Part shown: piece by piece, positions 32,597 through 41,525 of the stretch
How positions within the stretch are numbered: the stretch's first letter is position 1
How the letters are laid out: every line of letters begins with the position of its first letter
Assembly: GCF_008086045.1 (NCBI RefSeq)
Contig: NZ_VSEY01000011.1
Span: forward strand, 124,001 to 188,000
Source of the DNA: Nonomuraea sp. PA05
GTDB lineage: Bacteria > Actinomycetota > Actinomycetes > Streptosporangiales > Streptosporangiaceae
Direction of reading: 5' to 3'
DNA length: 64,000 bases
Position numbers and translations under genes: made by a program
Notes under the pieces: model-generated
Told to the model about the DNA's origin: nothing
The model's input: the letters and a program-made list of their open reading frames with translations, nothing else
The model's database searches: none

Positions 32597-32617
32597 CTGA
32601 CCGGCACGGCCGGTCAG
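32597..32617. terminator. Hairpin after the DUF4142 gene
   Basis: CTGACCGGC (32597-32605) and GCCGGTCAG (32609-32617) form a perfect 9-bp stem with a 3-base loop, 16 bp after the DUF4142 stop. It also faces the convergent aldehyde dehydrogenase operon, whose end is 120 bp away. Confidence 0.65.
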
Positions 32618-32737
32618 CAGCCGCGCCCGGGCCCGGCGCCGCCCGTCGGAGGTCTCAGACTCCTTGACCGCGGGCGGCCCGGGCTCCGGGCATGGCGACC
32701 GCAGCAGTTACAGGCGGAGCGGTTACGGGCGAAGTAG

Positions 32738-34159
32738 TCACGGGCGGATGATCGCCATCCTGGTCACGGTCAGCTCCTCGATCGCGAACCGCGGCCCTTC
32801 ACGCCCCGCCCCCGAGTCCTTGACCCCGCCATACGGCATGTTGTCCGCCCGGAACCCCGGCACGTCGTTGACCACCACCCCGCCCGCCTCGATCCGGTCG
32901 ATGGCCGCGAAGGCAGTGGCCAGCGACCGCGTGAACACCGCCGCGTGCAGCCCGTACCTGGACCGGTTGACAGCGGCGAAGGCGGCGTCGAGGTCGGGCA
33001 CCTGGCGGACGCACACGACCGGCCCGAAGATCTCCTCGTCCCAGGCGGCGGCCCCGTCGGGCACGCCGGCCAGCACCGTGGGCGCGATGGCGCGCCCGTC
33101 GCGGTGGCCGCCCGTGACGACGTCCGCGCCGGAGGCGGCGACCCACTCCAGGACGCGTTCCGCGGCGGCCTGGTCGATCAGCGGGGCGACGCGCGTCTCC
33201 GGCAGCCGGGGGTCGCCGACGGTGACCTCCTTGACCCGGCCGGCCAGCAGCGGCAGGAACTCCGCCGCCACGACCTCCTCGACGAGCACCCGCTGCACGG
33301 AGATGCACGCCTGGCCGGAGGCGTAGTAGCCGCCCCGCACGACCGCGTCGGCGGCGGCCTCGAGGTCGGCGTCGGCGGCGACCACCAAGGCCGCGTTCGA
33401 GCCGAGTTCCAGCAGCACCTTGACCGGGGCGGCGGCGCGCGCGATGGCGTGGCCCGCGGCGGCGGAGCCGGTGAACGACACCGCGCCGATCCGCCGGTCC
33501 TCCACGAGGGTCCGGCCGACCTCCACTCCGCCCGTGACGACCTGGACGGCGGCGGGCGGCAGGGCGTCCCTGAGCAGGTGCGCGAGCCAGAGGGTGGCCA
33601 GCGGGGTCGCAGGCGCGGGCTTGACGATCACCGGGCAGCCCGCCGCCACCGCCGGGGCGATCTTGTGGGCGGCGAGGAGGAGGGGATAGTTGAAGCCGGT
33701 GATGCCGGCGACGACGCCGATGGGCCGCCGCGTCCAGAACCCGATCAGGCCCTCGCCGGACGGCAGCAGGTCGAGCGGGACGGTCTCCCCGTGCAGCCTG
33801 GCGACCTCCTCGGCGGCGGTGGCCAGCGTGAGGAGCGTCCTGGCCACCTCGACCCGGCAGTCCACCAGCGGCTTGCCGGTCTCCAGCACGAGCAGCCGCT
33901 CGAACTCCGCCCGATTGTCCCGCAGCGCGTCATGGGCGCCCATGAGGGCGGCGCGGCGGGCGTGCGACGGCAGCGCGGCCATCGCGGGCGCTGCGGCGAG
34001 CGCCTCTTCCACGGCCGTGGCGGCGTGCGCGGCCGTGCCGAGCGGGGCGGCGGCCACCGTGGAGCCGTCGAAGGGGAAGATCACGTCGGTGGTGGCGCCG
34101 GTGTCCACCCAGCCGGCGCCGATGGGCAGGCCCGCGGGCCAGCTCTGCTCGAAGATCAT
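32738..34159 (-). CDS. Aldehyde dehydrogenase
   Basis: The 473-aa NAD(P)-dependent aldehyde dehydrogenase has a Rossmann region with FTGSAAAGHAI, catalytic Glu in LLELGSNAAL and catalytic Cys in ASGQACISVQRV, all at normal spacing. PVVCVRQVPDLDAAFAAVNRS and NDVPGFRADNMPYGGVKDSG near the end fit the broad benzaldehyde/succinate-semialdehyde group. It is the last gene of the eight-gene minus-strand operon; ATG 34159 overlaps the stop of the P1 peptidase (ATGA). It would oxidise an aldehyde formed after peptide or amide cleavage (inference). Confidence 0.92.
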   Translation of the reverse strand: MIFEQSWPAGLPIGAGWVDTGATTDVIFPFDGSTVAAAPLGTAAHAATAVEEALAAAPAMAALPSHARRAALMGAHDALRDNRAEFERLLVLETGKPLVDCRVEVARTLLTLATAAEEVARLHGETVPLDLLPSGEGLIGFWTRRPIGVVAGITGFNYPLLLAAHKIAPAVAAGCPVIVKPAPATPLATLWLAHLLRDALPPAAVQVVTGGVEVGRTLVEDRRIGAVSFTGSAAAGHAIARAAAPVKVLLELGSNAALVVAADADLEAAADAVVRGGYYASGQACISVQRVLVEEVVAAEFLPLLAGRVKEVTVGDPRLPETRVAPLIDQAAAERVLEWVAASGADVVTGGHRDGRAIAPTVLAGVPDGAAAWDEEIFGPVVCVRQVPDLDAAFAAVNRSRYGLHAAVFTRSLATAFAAIDRIEAGGVVVNDVPGFRADNMPYGGVKDSGAGREGPRFAIEELTVTRMAIIRP

Positions 34160-35322
34160 GGTCGGCTCCGCAGTGCGCTCGGGAAGACGTCGAGGTAGGC
34201 AGGCGCGTCCGCGCGTCCGGTGGCGGTCAGGACGGCGTCGGCCACCGCGCGGCTGAACACGTCGGCCGCGGCGGCGAGGACGTCCTGTAACGTGTCCTGG
34301 CCCGGGGCCGGGCGGGCGCAGGTGGCCAGGCCGAAGATGGTGTCGCCGTCGGTCATGGTGTGCGCCGGCCGGATGGCCCTGGCCAGGCCGTCGTGGGCGA
34401 CGGCGGCCAGCTTGCCGCATTGGGCCTTGGTGAGAGTGCGGTCGGTGGCCACGATGCCGATCGTGGTGTTGAAGGCCGGGGCGTGCGCGGGGCTCCAGGC
34501 CTGGGCCTCGTCCGGGGCCGGAGGGCTGAGGTGGCCGAACTCGCCCGGGAGGCCGTATCGGGCGCCGGCGAGGGTGGCGTCGTGGGGGTCGAGGACGGAG
34601 CCCACGGCGTTCACGACGGCCAAGGCGGCCACGGTGGTGCCGTCGGGGAGGATGGCGCTGGCGGTGCCCACCCCTCCGGCCAGGCCGCCCGCCATGGCTC
34701 CGGTCCCGGCGCCGATCGAGCCTCTGGCCGGGCCGTGGTGGCAGGTGACGGCGCCGTCCTGCTTCCCGCCTGCCGCGGCTGCCTCGCCGTCCGGGGCCAG
34801 GGTCCTTTCAGAGGGTACGGGGGCAGCGCCGTCCGGGGCTGGGGTCCCTTCAGGGGGTACGGGGGCAGCGCCGTCCGGGGCTGGGGTCCTTTCAGGGGGT
34901 ACGGCGGCGGCGTCGTAGGCGGCGGCCCCCAGGGCGTCGTCCGGAACCGCCCGGAAGGCACCGCCCCGCCCCAGATCGAAGATCACCGCCGCGGGCACGA
35001 TCGGCACCACCCCGCCCACGACCGGAAACCCCACCCCCGCGTCCGCCAGCCGCGCCACCACCCCGCAAGCCGCGCTCAGCCCGAAGGCACTGCCTCCCGA
35101 CAGCACCACCGCGTGCACCCGCTCCACCAGGTTCCGCGGATCCAGCAGCTCCGTCTCCCGGGTCCCGGGCGCGGCCCCTCGCACGTCCACCCCCGCCACG
35201 ACGCCCCCGGCGGGCGCGAGGACGACGGTGGTCCCGGTGCGGAAGCCGCCGCCGACGCGCCGGGCGTGCCCGACCCGCAGCCCCGCCACGTCCACCAGCG
35301 AGTTCGTCTCCCCGGCCCGCAT
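34156..35322 (-). CDS. P1/S58-family (NylC/DmpA-like) self-cleaving peptidase with repeat insertion
   Basis: The 388-aa protein fits the N-terminal-nucleophile S58 fold. N285-T286 in AFNTTIGIVAT matches the Asn-Thr self-cleavage site of NylC, giving a 103-residue beta chain. Asp325 and Asp327 (TDGD) and Asn238 (VVNAVG) lie at the same distances from the Thr as Asp306, Asp308 and Asn219 do from Thr267 in NylC. The Lys usual in the GGLKGG motif is Ala215 here (GGLAGG). Residues about 139-183 are a Pro/Ala/Gly insert of three 14-residue repeats not seen in ordinary members. Family members cut N-terminal amino acids, beta-peptides or nylon oligomers. ATG 35322 overlaps the M20 peptidase stop by one base. 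Confidence 0.85.
   Translation of the reverse strand: MRAGETNSLVDVAGLRVGHARRVGGGFRTGTTVVLAPAGGVVAGVDVRGAAPGTRETELLDPRNLVERVHAVVLSGGSAFGLSAACGVVARLADAGVGFPVVGGVVPIVPAAVIFDLGRGGAFRAVPDDALGAAAYDAAAVPPERTPAPDGAAPVPPEGTPAPDGAAPVPSERTLAPDGEAAAAGGKQDGAVTCHHGPARGSIGAGTGAMAGGLAGGVGTASAILPDGTTVAALAVVNAVGSVLDPHDATLAGARYGLPGEFGHLSPPAPDEAQAWSPAHAPAFNTTIGIVATDRTLTKAQCGKLAAVAHDGLARAIRPAHTMTDGDTIFGLATCARPAPGQDTLQDVLAAAADVFSRAVADAVLTATGRADAPAYLDVFPSALRSRP
34801..34915 (-). repeat. 42-bp tandem repeat inside the P1 peptidase gene
   Basis: Copies at 34801-34842 and 34843-34884 differ at only two positions. A third partial copy spans 34885-34915, and a degenerate part precedes them (34779-34800). The unit is in frame and encodes a 14-residue segment with the PxPDGAAPVP pattern. 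Confidence 0.9.
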
Positions 35323-36500
35323 CAGTGGTCCCCGTTCAGGAAACGTCTGGCGGCCTCGGCGAACACCCGCGTGCACTGGACGATCTCGGCGACCTCGACG
35401 AACTCGTCCGCCTGGTGCGCGATCCACTTGCCGCCGGGCCCGTACACCACGGACGGCACCCCGCCCCAGTGCGTCAGGACGGTCCCGTCGGTGGTCCCCG
35501 GCACCCCGCCGTACACCGGCTCCTGGCCCGTGACGGCCCGGTGGGCGGCGGCGAGGGCGGCGACCACCGGGTCGGTGCGCGGCACGTCCACGGGCGGCCG
35601 GTCAACCAGGACGGACACCTCCGCGGAGATCCCGTCGCCGGAGGCGAGGGCGGCCACCCGGTCGGCGATCTCCTTGTGGTCGGCGCCGGGCACGGTGCGG
35701 ACGTCCACGAAGACCGAGGCGACGGCCGGGATGACGTTGACCTGCTCCTCGGACCCGGCCCGCAGGACGGTGGGCGTCACGTACACCTCGCCGAGGTGCT
35801 CGTGGGCGGGGTGGCTCCGCTGCAGGTCCTCCTGCAGCGACCGCAGCCCGACGAGCAGGGCGCCGGCGGCGGCGATGGGGTTGCGGCCGTGCTGGGGCAT
35901 GGCGCCGTGGGCCATCCGGCCGTGCAGGTCCACGCGCAGCCGCAGGGCGCCCTTGGCGACGGCGCAGATCTCGCCCGCCTCTGGCTCGGCGACGATCGCG
36001 CCGTCCACGTCGGCGGCCAGGCCGGAGGAGACGAAGTGGTGAGCGCCGAGCATGAGGCCTTCCTCGTCGGCCAGCGCGCACACCTTGATCCGGCCGGGGA
36101 ACGTTCCCGCGAGTTGCAGGGCCCGGGTGGCGTACAGGGTGGCGGCCAGGCCGGACTTCATGTCGGCGCTGCCCCGCCCCCACAGCTTGCCGTCGCGGAT
36201 CTCGCCGCCGAACGGGTCCACGGTCCAGGTGGACAGGTCGCCCTCGGTGACGACGTCCGTGTGCCCCTCGAACATGAGAGTGGGGCCCGGGCCGCCGCCG
36301 CCTTCGACGACGGCGACGACGTTCGGCCGGCCGGGCGCGGCCTCGTACACGACCGGGTTCCAGCCCCAGTCCCGCATCCGCGCCTCGACGAGGTCGGCGG
36401 CGGGCTGCTCGCAGCGCCCGCGCGCCGGGTCGTTGGTGCTGGGGACGCGGACCAGCGCCTGCGTGAACTCCACCACTCCATCGGCGTCGACTTCGATCAC
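35322..36500 (-). CDS. M20-family metallopeptidase (ArgE/DapE type)
   Basis: The 392-aa protein has the M20 metal ligands: His in FEGHTDVV, Asp in GRGSADMKSG, Glu pair in ALADEEG, Glu in AEPEAG and His in WIAHQADE. A lid/dimerisation domain lies in the middle (about 180-290). Members hydrolyse N-acyl-amino acids, dipeptides or carbamoyl compounds with one or two zinc ions. GTG 36500 is preferred: it has GGAGGG 8 bp upstream and forms a GTGA overlap with the ATPase gene. It is in the transporter operon, so it likely acts on the imported substrate. Confidence 0.93.
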   Translation of the reverse strand: MIEVDADGVVEFTQALVRVPSTNDPARGRCEQPAADLVEARMRDWGWNPVVYEAAPGRPNVVAVVEGGGGPGPTLMFEGHTDVVTEGDLSTWTVDPFGGEIRDGKLWGRGSADMKSGLAATLYATRALQLAGTFPGRIKVCALADEEGLMLGAHHFVSSGLAADVDGAIVAEPEAGEICAVAKGALRLRVDLHGRMAHGAMPQHGRNPIAAAGALLVGLRSLQEDLQRSHPAHEHLGEVYVTPTVLRAGSEEQVNVIPAVASVFVDVRTVPGADHKEIADRVAALASGDGISAEVSVLVDRPPVDVPRTDPVVAALAAAHRAVTGQEPVYGGVPGTTDGTVLTHWGGVPSVVYGPGGKWIAHQADEFVEVAEIVQCTRVFAEAARRFLNGDH

Positions 36501-37297
36501 AGCAGTCCCTCCAGAGTCGGTACGGCCGCAAGCAGCTCCTGCGTGTACGGGTGGGCGGGCGCGGCCCAGACGTCGTCCACGGGCCCGGTCTCCACGATCT
36601 CGCCCTTGCTCATGACCGCGACCGTCTCGCACACGTGCCGCACCACGGACAGGTCGTGCGAGACGAACACGAGCGTGAGCCCCAGCTCGTCCACGAGGTC
36701 GGCCAGCAGGTTGAGTATCTGCCCTCGGACGGAGACGTCCAGGGCGCTGACGGGCTCGTCGGCGACCAGCACCTTGGGGCGGGGGGCGAGCGCGCGGGCG
36801 ATGGCGATGCGCTGCCGCTGCCCACCGGAGAACTGGTGCGGGTACCTGTCGGCGAACGCGGGGGACAGCCCGACGGCGTCGAGCAGCTCCGTCACCCGGT
36901 CACCGGCGGGCAGGCCGAGGGCGGCCAGCGGTTCGGCGACGAGGTCGCGGACGCGCATGCGCGGGTCGAGTGAGCTCATCGGGTCCTGGAAGACGATCTG
37001 GAGGTTCTCGCGCAGGAAGCGCAGCCTGCGCTCCGGCCTGCCGGTGATCTCCTGGCCGTCGAAGCGGATGGTGCCGCTGGTGGGCTGGTCGAGGGCGCAG
37101 AGCAGGCGCAGCAGCGTGGACTTGCCGGAGCCTGACTCGCCGACGATGCCGTAGCGTTCGCCCTGGTGCACGGTGAGGGAGACGTCGCGCAGCGCGTGCA
37201 CGGCGGCGCCCTGCCCGGTGAGCGAGGTGCGGGGGCGGCGGTAGATCCGGTTGAGTCCCTGCGCCTCAATCAGCGGGGTGCCAGCATGCGTGGGCAT
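36497..37297 (-). CDS. Oligopeptide ABC transporter ATP-binding protein (OppF/DppF type)
   Basis: The 266-aa ATPase has Walker A GESGSGKST, Q-loop, signature FSGGQRQRIAIARAL and Walker B VLVADEPVSALDV, followed by the switch His (FVSHDL). It pairs with the upstream ATPase to power the two permeases. The ATG at 37297 gives a 32-bp overlap with the preceding gene. The C-terminus ends soon after the ATPase core, shorter than usual for OppF. Confidence 0.93.
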   Translation of the reverse strand: MPTHAGTPLIEAQGLNRIYRRPRTSLTGQGAAVHALRDVSLTVHQGERYGIVGESGSGKSTLLRLLCALDQPTSGTIRFDGQEITGRPERRLRFLRENLQIVFQDPMSSLDPRMRVRDLVAEPLAALGLPAGDRVTELLDAVGLSPAFADRYPHQFSGGQRQRIAIARALAPRPKVLVADEPVSALDVSVRGQILNLLADLVDELGLTLVFVSHDLSVVRHVCETVAVMSKGEIVETGPVDDVWAAPAHPYTQELLAAVPTLEGLL

Positions 37298-38180
37298 GGC
37301 CGTCTCCTGTCAGCGCCGGAGTCGTCTCGCAGGTGGGGGTGGCGTGCGGGCAGCGGTTGCGGAAGACGCAGCCGCCGGGGAAGCGGCCGGCCGGTGGCAC
37401 GCTGCCGGCGATGGTGGGCAGGCGGGTGCCGCGCGGGGTGAGGCGGGAGGCGGCGAGCAGGCCCTGCGTGTAGCGGTGGCGGGGCCGGGTGAAGACCTCG
37501 CGCAGCGGGCCCGACTCGACGACGCGGCCGCCGTACATGACCAGGACCCGCTCGCACATGGCGGCGACGACGGCCAGGTCGTGGGTGATGAACAGCAGCG
37601 CGGGCGCGACCTCGCCGATCAGGTCGAGCATCTGTTTCTGTACGGTGACGTCGAGCGCGGTGGTGGGCTCGTCGCAGATGAGCAGCTCGGGGCCGTTGGC
37701 CAGGGCGATGGCGAGCATGACGCGCTGGCGCTGGCCGCCGGAGAGCTGGTGCGGGTACGCGCGGGCGATCTGCCCGGGGTCGGGCAGCCGTACGCGTTCC
37801 AGCAGCTCGACGGAGCGTTCCCGGGCCTCCTGGCGGGGGCGGCCGTGCAGGGTCATGACCTCGGCGACCTGGGCGCCGATCCGCATGAGCGGGTTGAGCG
37901 CGGTCATCGGCTCCTGGAAGACCATGGACAGCGCCCGCCCGCGCAGGCCCTTCATGCGGCTCTCGGGCACGCCGACGAGGTCGCGGTCGCCGAGCCTGGC
38001 GGCCCCGGAGGCGGTGACGCCTTCGGGGAGCAGGCCCATGAGCGACAGCGCGGTCAGCGACTTGCCGGAGCCGGACTCGCCGATCAGCCCGACCCGCTCG
38101 CCCGGCGCGATGCCGAACGACACGTCGCGGACCAGCTCGACGGTGCCCGCGCGGACGGTCAGGCCGTCAACCTTCAGCAC
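37266..38180 (-). CDS. Oligopeptide ABC transporter ATP-binding protein (OppD/DppD type)
   Basis: The 304-aa ATPase has Walker A GESGSGKSL, signature LSGGQRQRVMLAIAL and Walker B LLICDEPTTALDV. A C-terminal peptide-transporter tail carries the cysteine pattern CVFRNRCPHATPTCE with a later Cys in HACWHP, the region that binds an Fe-S cluster in DppD. The start at 38180 overlaps the end of the permease gene by 14 bp. Confidence 0.93.
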   Translation of the reverse strand: MLKVDGLTVRAGTVELVRDVSFGIAPGERVGLIGESGSGKSLTALSLMGLLPEGVTASGAARLGDRDLVGVPESRMKGLRGRALSMVFQEPMTALNPLMRIGAQVAEVMTLHGRPRQEARERSVELLERVRLPDPGQIARAYPHQLSGGQRQRVMLAIALANGPELLICDEPTTALDVTVQKQMLDLIGEVAPALLFITHDLAVVAAMCERVLVMYGGRVVESGPLREVFTRPRHRYTQGLLAASRLTPRGTRLPTIAGSVPPAGRFPGGCVFRNRCPHATPTCETTPALTGDGHAHACWHPAD

Positions 38181-39000
38181 GGATCCTCCTGAGCTTGGGG
38201 TCGAGGTGGTCGCGCAGGCCGTCGCCGAGGAGGTTGAAGCCGAGCACGGCCACGGCGATCGCGATCCCCGGCCACAGCGCCAGGCGGGGCGTGGAGAAGA
38301 GCAGTTCCTGCGACTCCTGCAGCATGCGCCCCCACGACGGGATCGGCGGGCGGGTGCCGAAGCCGAGGAACGACAGCGCCGCCTCGGCCAGGATGGCGAT
38401 CGCGAACGACACCGACGCCTGCACGATGAGCACGGAGCTGATGTTGGGCAGCACGTGCCGCACGGCGATGGCGGGGCGGCGCCGCCCGGCAGCCCTGGCG
38501 GCCAGGACGTAGTCGGTCACCATGACCTGGAGAGTGGCGGCGCGGGCCACGCGGGCGAACGCGGGCACGGTGGCCACGCCGATCGCGATCATCGCGGTGA
38601 GCGTGCCCGGCCCGTACACGGCGCCGAGCATGACGGCGAGCAGCAGCGCGGGGAAGGCGAAGACGAGGTCGTTGGCCCGCATGATCAGCTCGGACAGCCC
38701 GCCGCGCGGCGTCATCCCGGCGATCACGCCGAGCGGGGTGCCGATGAGCGCGGCGATGCCGACGGCGACGATGCCGACGTAGAGGGTGGTGCGGGCGCCG
38801 ACCATGAGCTGGCTGAAGGTGTCGCGGCCGAACTTGTCGGCGCCGAGCAGGTAGCCGTCGCCTGGCTCGCGCAACTTGCCCGCGGCGTCCACGAGCGTGG
38901 GGTCGTGCGGCGTCCAGAAGAAGGAGACGACGGCGGCGAGCACGACGAGCCCGACCAGCGTGCCGCCCACCAGCAGCGCGACGTTCGTCCTGGCTCTCAT
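38167..39000 (-). CDS. ABC transporter permease (DppC/OppC type)
   Basis: The 277-aa permease has an N-terminal membrane helix, a periplasmic loop with LGADKFGRDTFSQLMVGAR (the usual DxxGRD pattern), five more helices and the EAA-type loop VLAARAAGRRRPAIAVRHVLPN. ATG 39000 overlaps the stop of the DppB-type gene (ATGA). The frame is open further upstream, but that part is the antisense-free tail of the other permease read out of frame. Confidence 0.92.
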   Translation of the reverse strand: MRARTNVALLVGGTLVGLVVLAAVVSFFWTPHDPTLVDAAGKLREPGDGYLLGADKFGRDTFSQLMVGARTTLYVGIVAVGIAALIGTPLGVIAGMTPRGGLSELIMRANDLVFAFPALLLAVMLGAVYGPGTLTAMIAIGVATVPAFARVARAATLQVMVTDYVLAARAAGRRRPAIAVRHVLPNISSVLIVQASVSFAIAILAEAALSFLGFGTRPPIPSWGRMLQESQELLFSTPRLALWPGIAIAVAVLGFNLLGDGLRDHLDPKLRRIRAEG

Positions 39001-39935
39001 CGCAGCCTCGGGTCGAGCAGGTGGTAGGTCACGTCCACCACGAAGTTGATCAGCAGGACGGCGGCCACCAGCACCATCACCACGCCTTGGACGAGCAGCA
39101 GGTCGCGCCCGGCGACGCCGTTGAGCAGCAGGTCGCCGAGTCCGGGGATGACGAAGACCCGCTCGACCACGACCGCGCCGATCAGCAGCGTGGCCAGTTG
39201 CAGGCCGAGCACGGTGACGACGGGGACGGCGGCGTTGCGCAGCCCGTGCCGCCACAGCGCGCCGGTGCTGCCGCGGCCCTTGGCGCGGGCGGTGCGCAGG
39301 TAGTCCTCGCGCATGACGTCGAGCACGGCGCTGCGCACGTAGCGGGTCAGCACGGCGCCCTGGACGAGGCCGAGCGACAGCCACGGCAGCAGCAGACTCC
39401 GCAGCCACTCCCCCGGGTCGTCGGCGATGGGCACGTAGCCGCCGGACGGCAGCGCCTGGGCCTGCACCGCGAAGACGAACACGAGCAGGATCCCGGCCAG
39501 GAACGCGGGGATGGCGATGCCGAGCTGGCTGGCGGCGCTGATGGCCGCGCCGATCGGGTTCCTGTGGTGGACGGCGGCGAACGTGCCCAGCGGCACGGCC
39601 AGCACCAGGGCCACGGCCATGCCGCCGAGCACGAGCACGAGCGTGACGCCGAGCCGGTCGGAGATCTGCGGGCCGATGGGGGCGCTGGTCACGTACGAGG
39701 TGCCGAAGTCGCCCTGGGCCAGCCCGCCGAACCAGTCGAGGAACTGCACGACGGGCGGCCGGTCGGTGCCGAACTGGCGGCGCAGCTCGGCGACCGCCTC
39801 GGGGGTGGCGTTGACGCCGAGCGCGATCTCGGCCGGGTCGCCGGGCAGCAGCGCCATGAACGCGAACACCGCCACGGCGGCCACGACGGTGCTCGCGAGC
39901 AGCACCGTCAGCCGCTTGACGAGGTACAGGGTCAC
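38997..39935 (-). CDS. ABC transporter permease (DppB/OppB type)
   Basis: The 312-aa permease begins at GTG 39935, overlapping the substrate-binding protein stop (GTGA). Features are an N-terminal helix, a long first external loop with LPGDPAEIALG and FGTDRP, six helices in total, and the cytoplasmic loop DYLRTARAKGRGSTGALWRHGLRNA that contacts the ATPases. It forms the translocation pore with the DppC-type partner. Confidence 0.92.
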   Translation of the reverse strand: MTLYLVKRLTVLLASTVVAAVAVFAFMALLPGDPAEIALGVNATPEAVAELRRQFGTDRPPVVQFLDWFGGLAQGDFGTSYVTSAPIGPQISDRLGVTLVLVLGGMAVALVLAVPLGTFAAVHHRNPIGAAISAASQLGIAIPAFLAGILLVFVFAVQAQALPSGGYVPIADDPGEWLRSLLLPWLSLGLVQGAVLTRYVRSAVLDVMREDYLRTARAKGRGSTGALWRHGLRNAAVPVVTVLGLQLATLLIGAVVVERVFVIPGLGDLLLNGVAGRDLLLVQGVVMVLVAAVLLINFVVDVTYHLLDPRLR

Positions 39936-41437
39936 TGCTTGGCGAGCGCGGTGAAGTCGAAGGACTCCGAGATGGCGTTCTTCGGCAGCCCGGTGACGCC
40001 CTTCTTCGCCACGATCAGGTTGGGGAACAGGAACAGCCAGTCGGCTGCGGCGTCGTCGGACAGCAGTTCGGCGGCCTGCTTGAGGTCGTCGGTCTGCTCC
40101 TGCTCGGTGCCGGCGTCGGCGGAGGCGAGCAGCTTGCCGAACTCGGGGTTGTCGTAGCGGAAGTAGTACGACTTGTCGGCGAATATGCCCATGTCGCGGG
40201 GTTCGACGTGGTTGATGATCGACAGGTCGTAGTCGCCCTTGGTGAACACCTGGTCCAGCCAGCGCGCCGGGAACTCCAGCGGCTCGATCTCGGCCGTGAT
40301 CCCCACCTGGGCGAGCTGCGACTTGACGACCTGCGCGCTGTTGACCGCGTACGGCAGGTTGGGGATGCGCATCTTGACGTTGAACGTCTTGCCGCCGAGC
40401 AGTTCCTTGGCCTTGGCCGGGTCGTACGGGTAGTCGCCGGTGCGGTCCTCGTACCAGGGGTCGGTGGGCGGCACCATCGAGCCGATGAGCTGCCCGCGCC
40501 CGGCCCAGGCGGTGTCGAGCAGCGCCTTGTGGTCGATGGCGTGCCGCACGGCCTGCCTGACCTGCTTGTCGTCGAACGGCGGGCGGCCGTTGTTCATCGA
40601 CAGCACGACCTCGCCGTTGGTGGTGCCCTCGATGGTCTCGAACCGGTTGGGGTCGGCGAACTGCTGCAGCGACTCGGGCGCCTGCACGCTGGAGATGACG
40701 TCGATGCCGCCGGTCAGCAGCGCGTTGTTCATCGCCGTGGCGTCCTTGAAGTACTTCAGCGTGACCGACGACAGCGCCGGCTTGGCGCCCCAGTAGGAGG
40801 GGTTGGCGTCGAGCTTGAGTGAGTCGCCGCGCCGCCAGGAGCCCAGCACGTACGGGCCGGTGCCGACGGGCTTGCTGGCCAGGTCGGCGACGCCGGTGCG
40901 GCTGAACATGGCGCCGAGCCTGCTGGTCATCGAGTACAGGAAGCCGTTGCTGGGCTGCTTGAGCGTGACGACGGCGGTCGAGTCGTCCTTCTTCTCGACC
41001 TTGTCGATGACGTCGAGCTGCGTCTTGATCTTGAGCTTCCAGTCGGAGGCGACCCGGCCGAGCGAGAAGACGACGTCGTCGGCGGTGAACGGCGCGCCGC
41101 TGCTGAACTTCACGTTCTTGCGCAGGGTGAAGGTGTAGGTCTTCCTGTCGCCTGACACGTCCCACTTCTCGGCGAGCAGCGGCACGATCTCGCCTTCCTG
41201 GTCGAGCTTGACCAGGCCCTCGTAGACGTTGACCAGCAGCGCCTGCGGGATGGCGGCGCCCTCGGTGGAGGTGAAGTCGAGGTTGGCGGGCTCGGCCACC
41301 GCGCCGACCGACAGCGTCTGGCTCTTCGGCGTCCCGCCGCCCCCGCCATCGCCGCCATCGCCGCCTGAACCGCCTCCGCAGGCCGCCGTGACCAGCAGGA
41401 GACCGCCCGCGGCGATCCAGATCCCGATTCGCCTCAT
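39932..41437 (-). CDS. Family 5 peptide-binding lipoprotein of ABC transporter
   Basis: The 501-aa SBP_bac_5 protein has a lipoprotein signal with lipobox VTAAC (Cys about residue 20) and a Gly-rich tether. It has the family start (LNVYEGLVKLDQEGEIVPLLAEKWDVSG) and the YTFTLRKNVKFSSGAPFTADDVVFS region. It should capture a peptide-like or similar solute outside the cell and hand it to the permeases. It is the first gene of the operon; ATG 41437 lies 24 bp from the GntR operator. Confidence 0.93.
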   Translation of the reverse strand: MRRIGIWIAAGGLLLVTAACGGGSGGDGGDGGGGGTPKSQTLSVGAVAEPANLDFTSTEGAAIPQALLVNVYEGLVKLDQEGEIVPLLAEKWDVSGDRKTYTFTLRKNVKFSSGAPFTADDVVFSLGRVASDWKLKIKTQLDVIDKVEKKDDSTAVVTLKQPSNGFLYSMTSRLGAMFSRTGVADLASKPVGTGPYVLGSWRRGDSLKLDANPSYWGAKPALSSVTLKYFKDATAMNNALLTGGIDVISSVQAPESLQQFADPNRFETIEGTTNGEVVLSMNNGRPPFDDKQVRQAVRHAIDHKALLDTAWAGRGQLIGSMVPPTDPWYEDRTGDYPYDPAKAKELLGGKTFNVKMRIPNLPYAVNSAQVVKSQLAQVGITAEIEPLEFPARWLDQVFTKGDYDLSIINHVEPRDMGIFADKSYYFRYDNPEFGKLLASADAGTEQEQTDDLKQAAELLSDDAAADWLFLFPNLIVAKKGVTGLPKNAISESFDFTALAKQ

Positions 41438-41460
41438 GTCCTACAGCCTCCTGGCTAGTG

Positions 41461-41477
41461 CACTGGTCTGACCAGTA
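41461..41477. promoter_or_regulatory. FadR/GntR-type operator between transporter operon and gntR
   Basis: ACTGGTC-T-GACCAGT (41462-41476) is a perfect 15-bp palindrome in the divergent region, 24 bp from the substrate-binding gene start and 49 bp from the GntR start. It repeats the operator at 30989-31005 apart from the central base and the outermost pair. Confidence 0.8.
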
Positions 41478-41525
41478 GGCTACGCACATTGCCAGCCGGT
41501 GACGGCTCGGGTCAAGGGGGCTTGC

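Noticed and set aside
38167..39408. 413-codon permease starting at 39408
   Set aside because: The part upstream of 39000 is Arg/Pro-rich shadow of the DppB-type gene; the ATG at 39000 gives an ATGA overlap and a normal DppC length.
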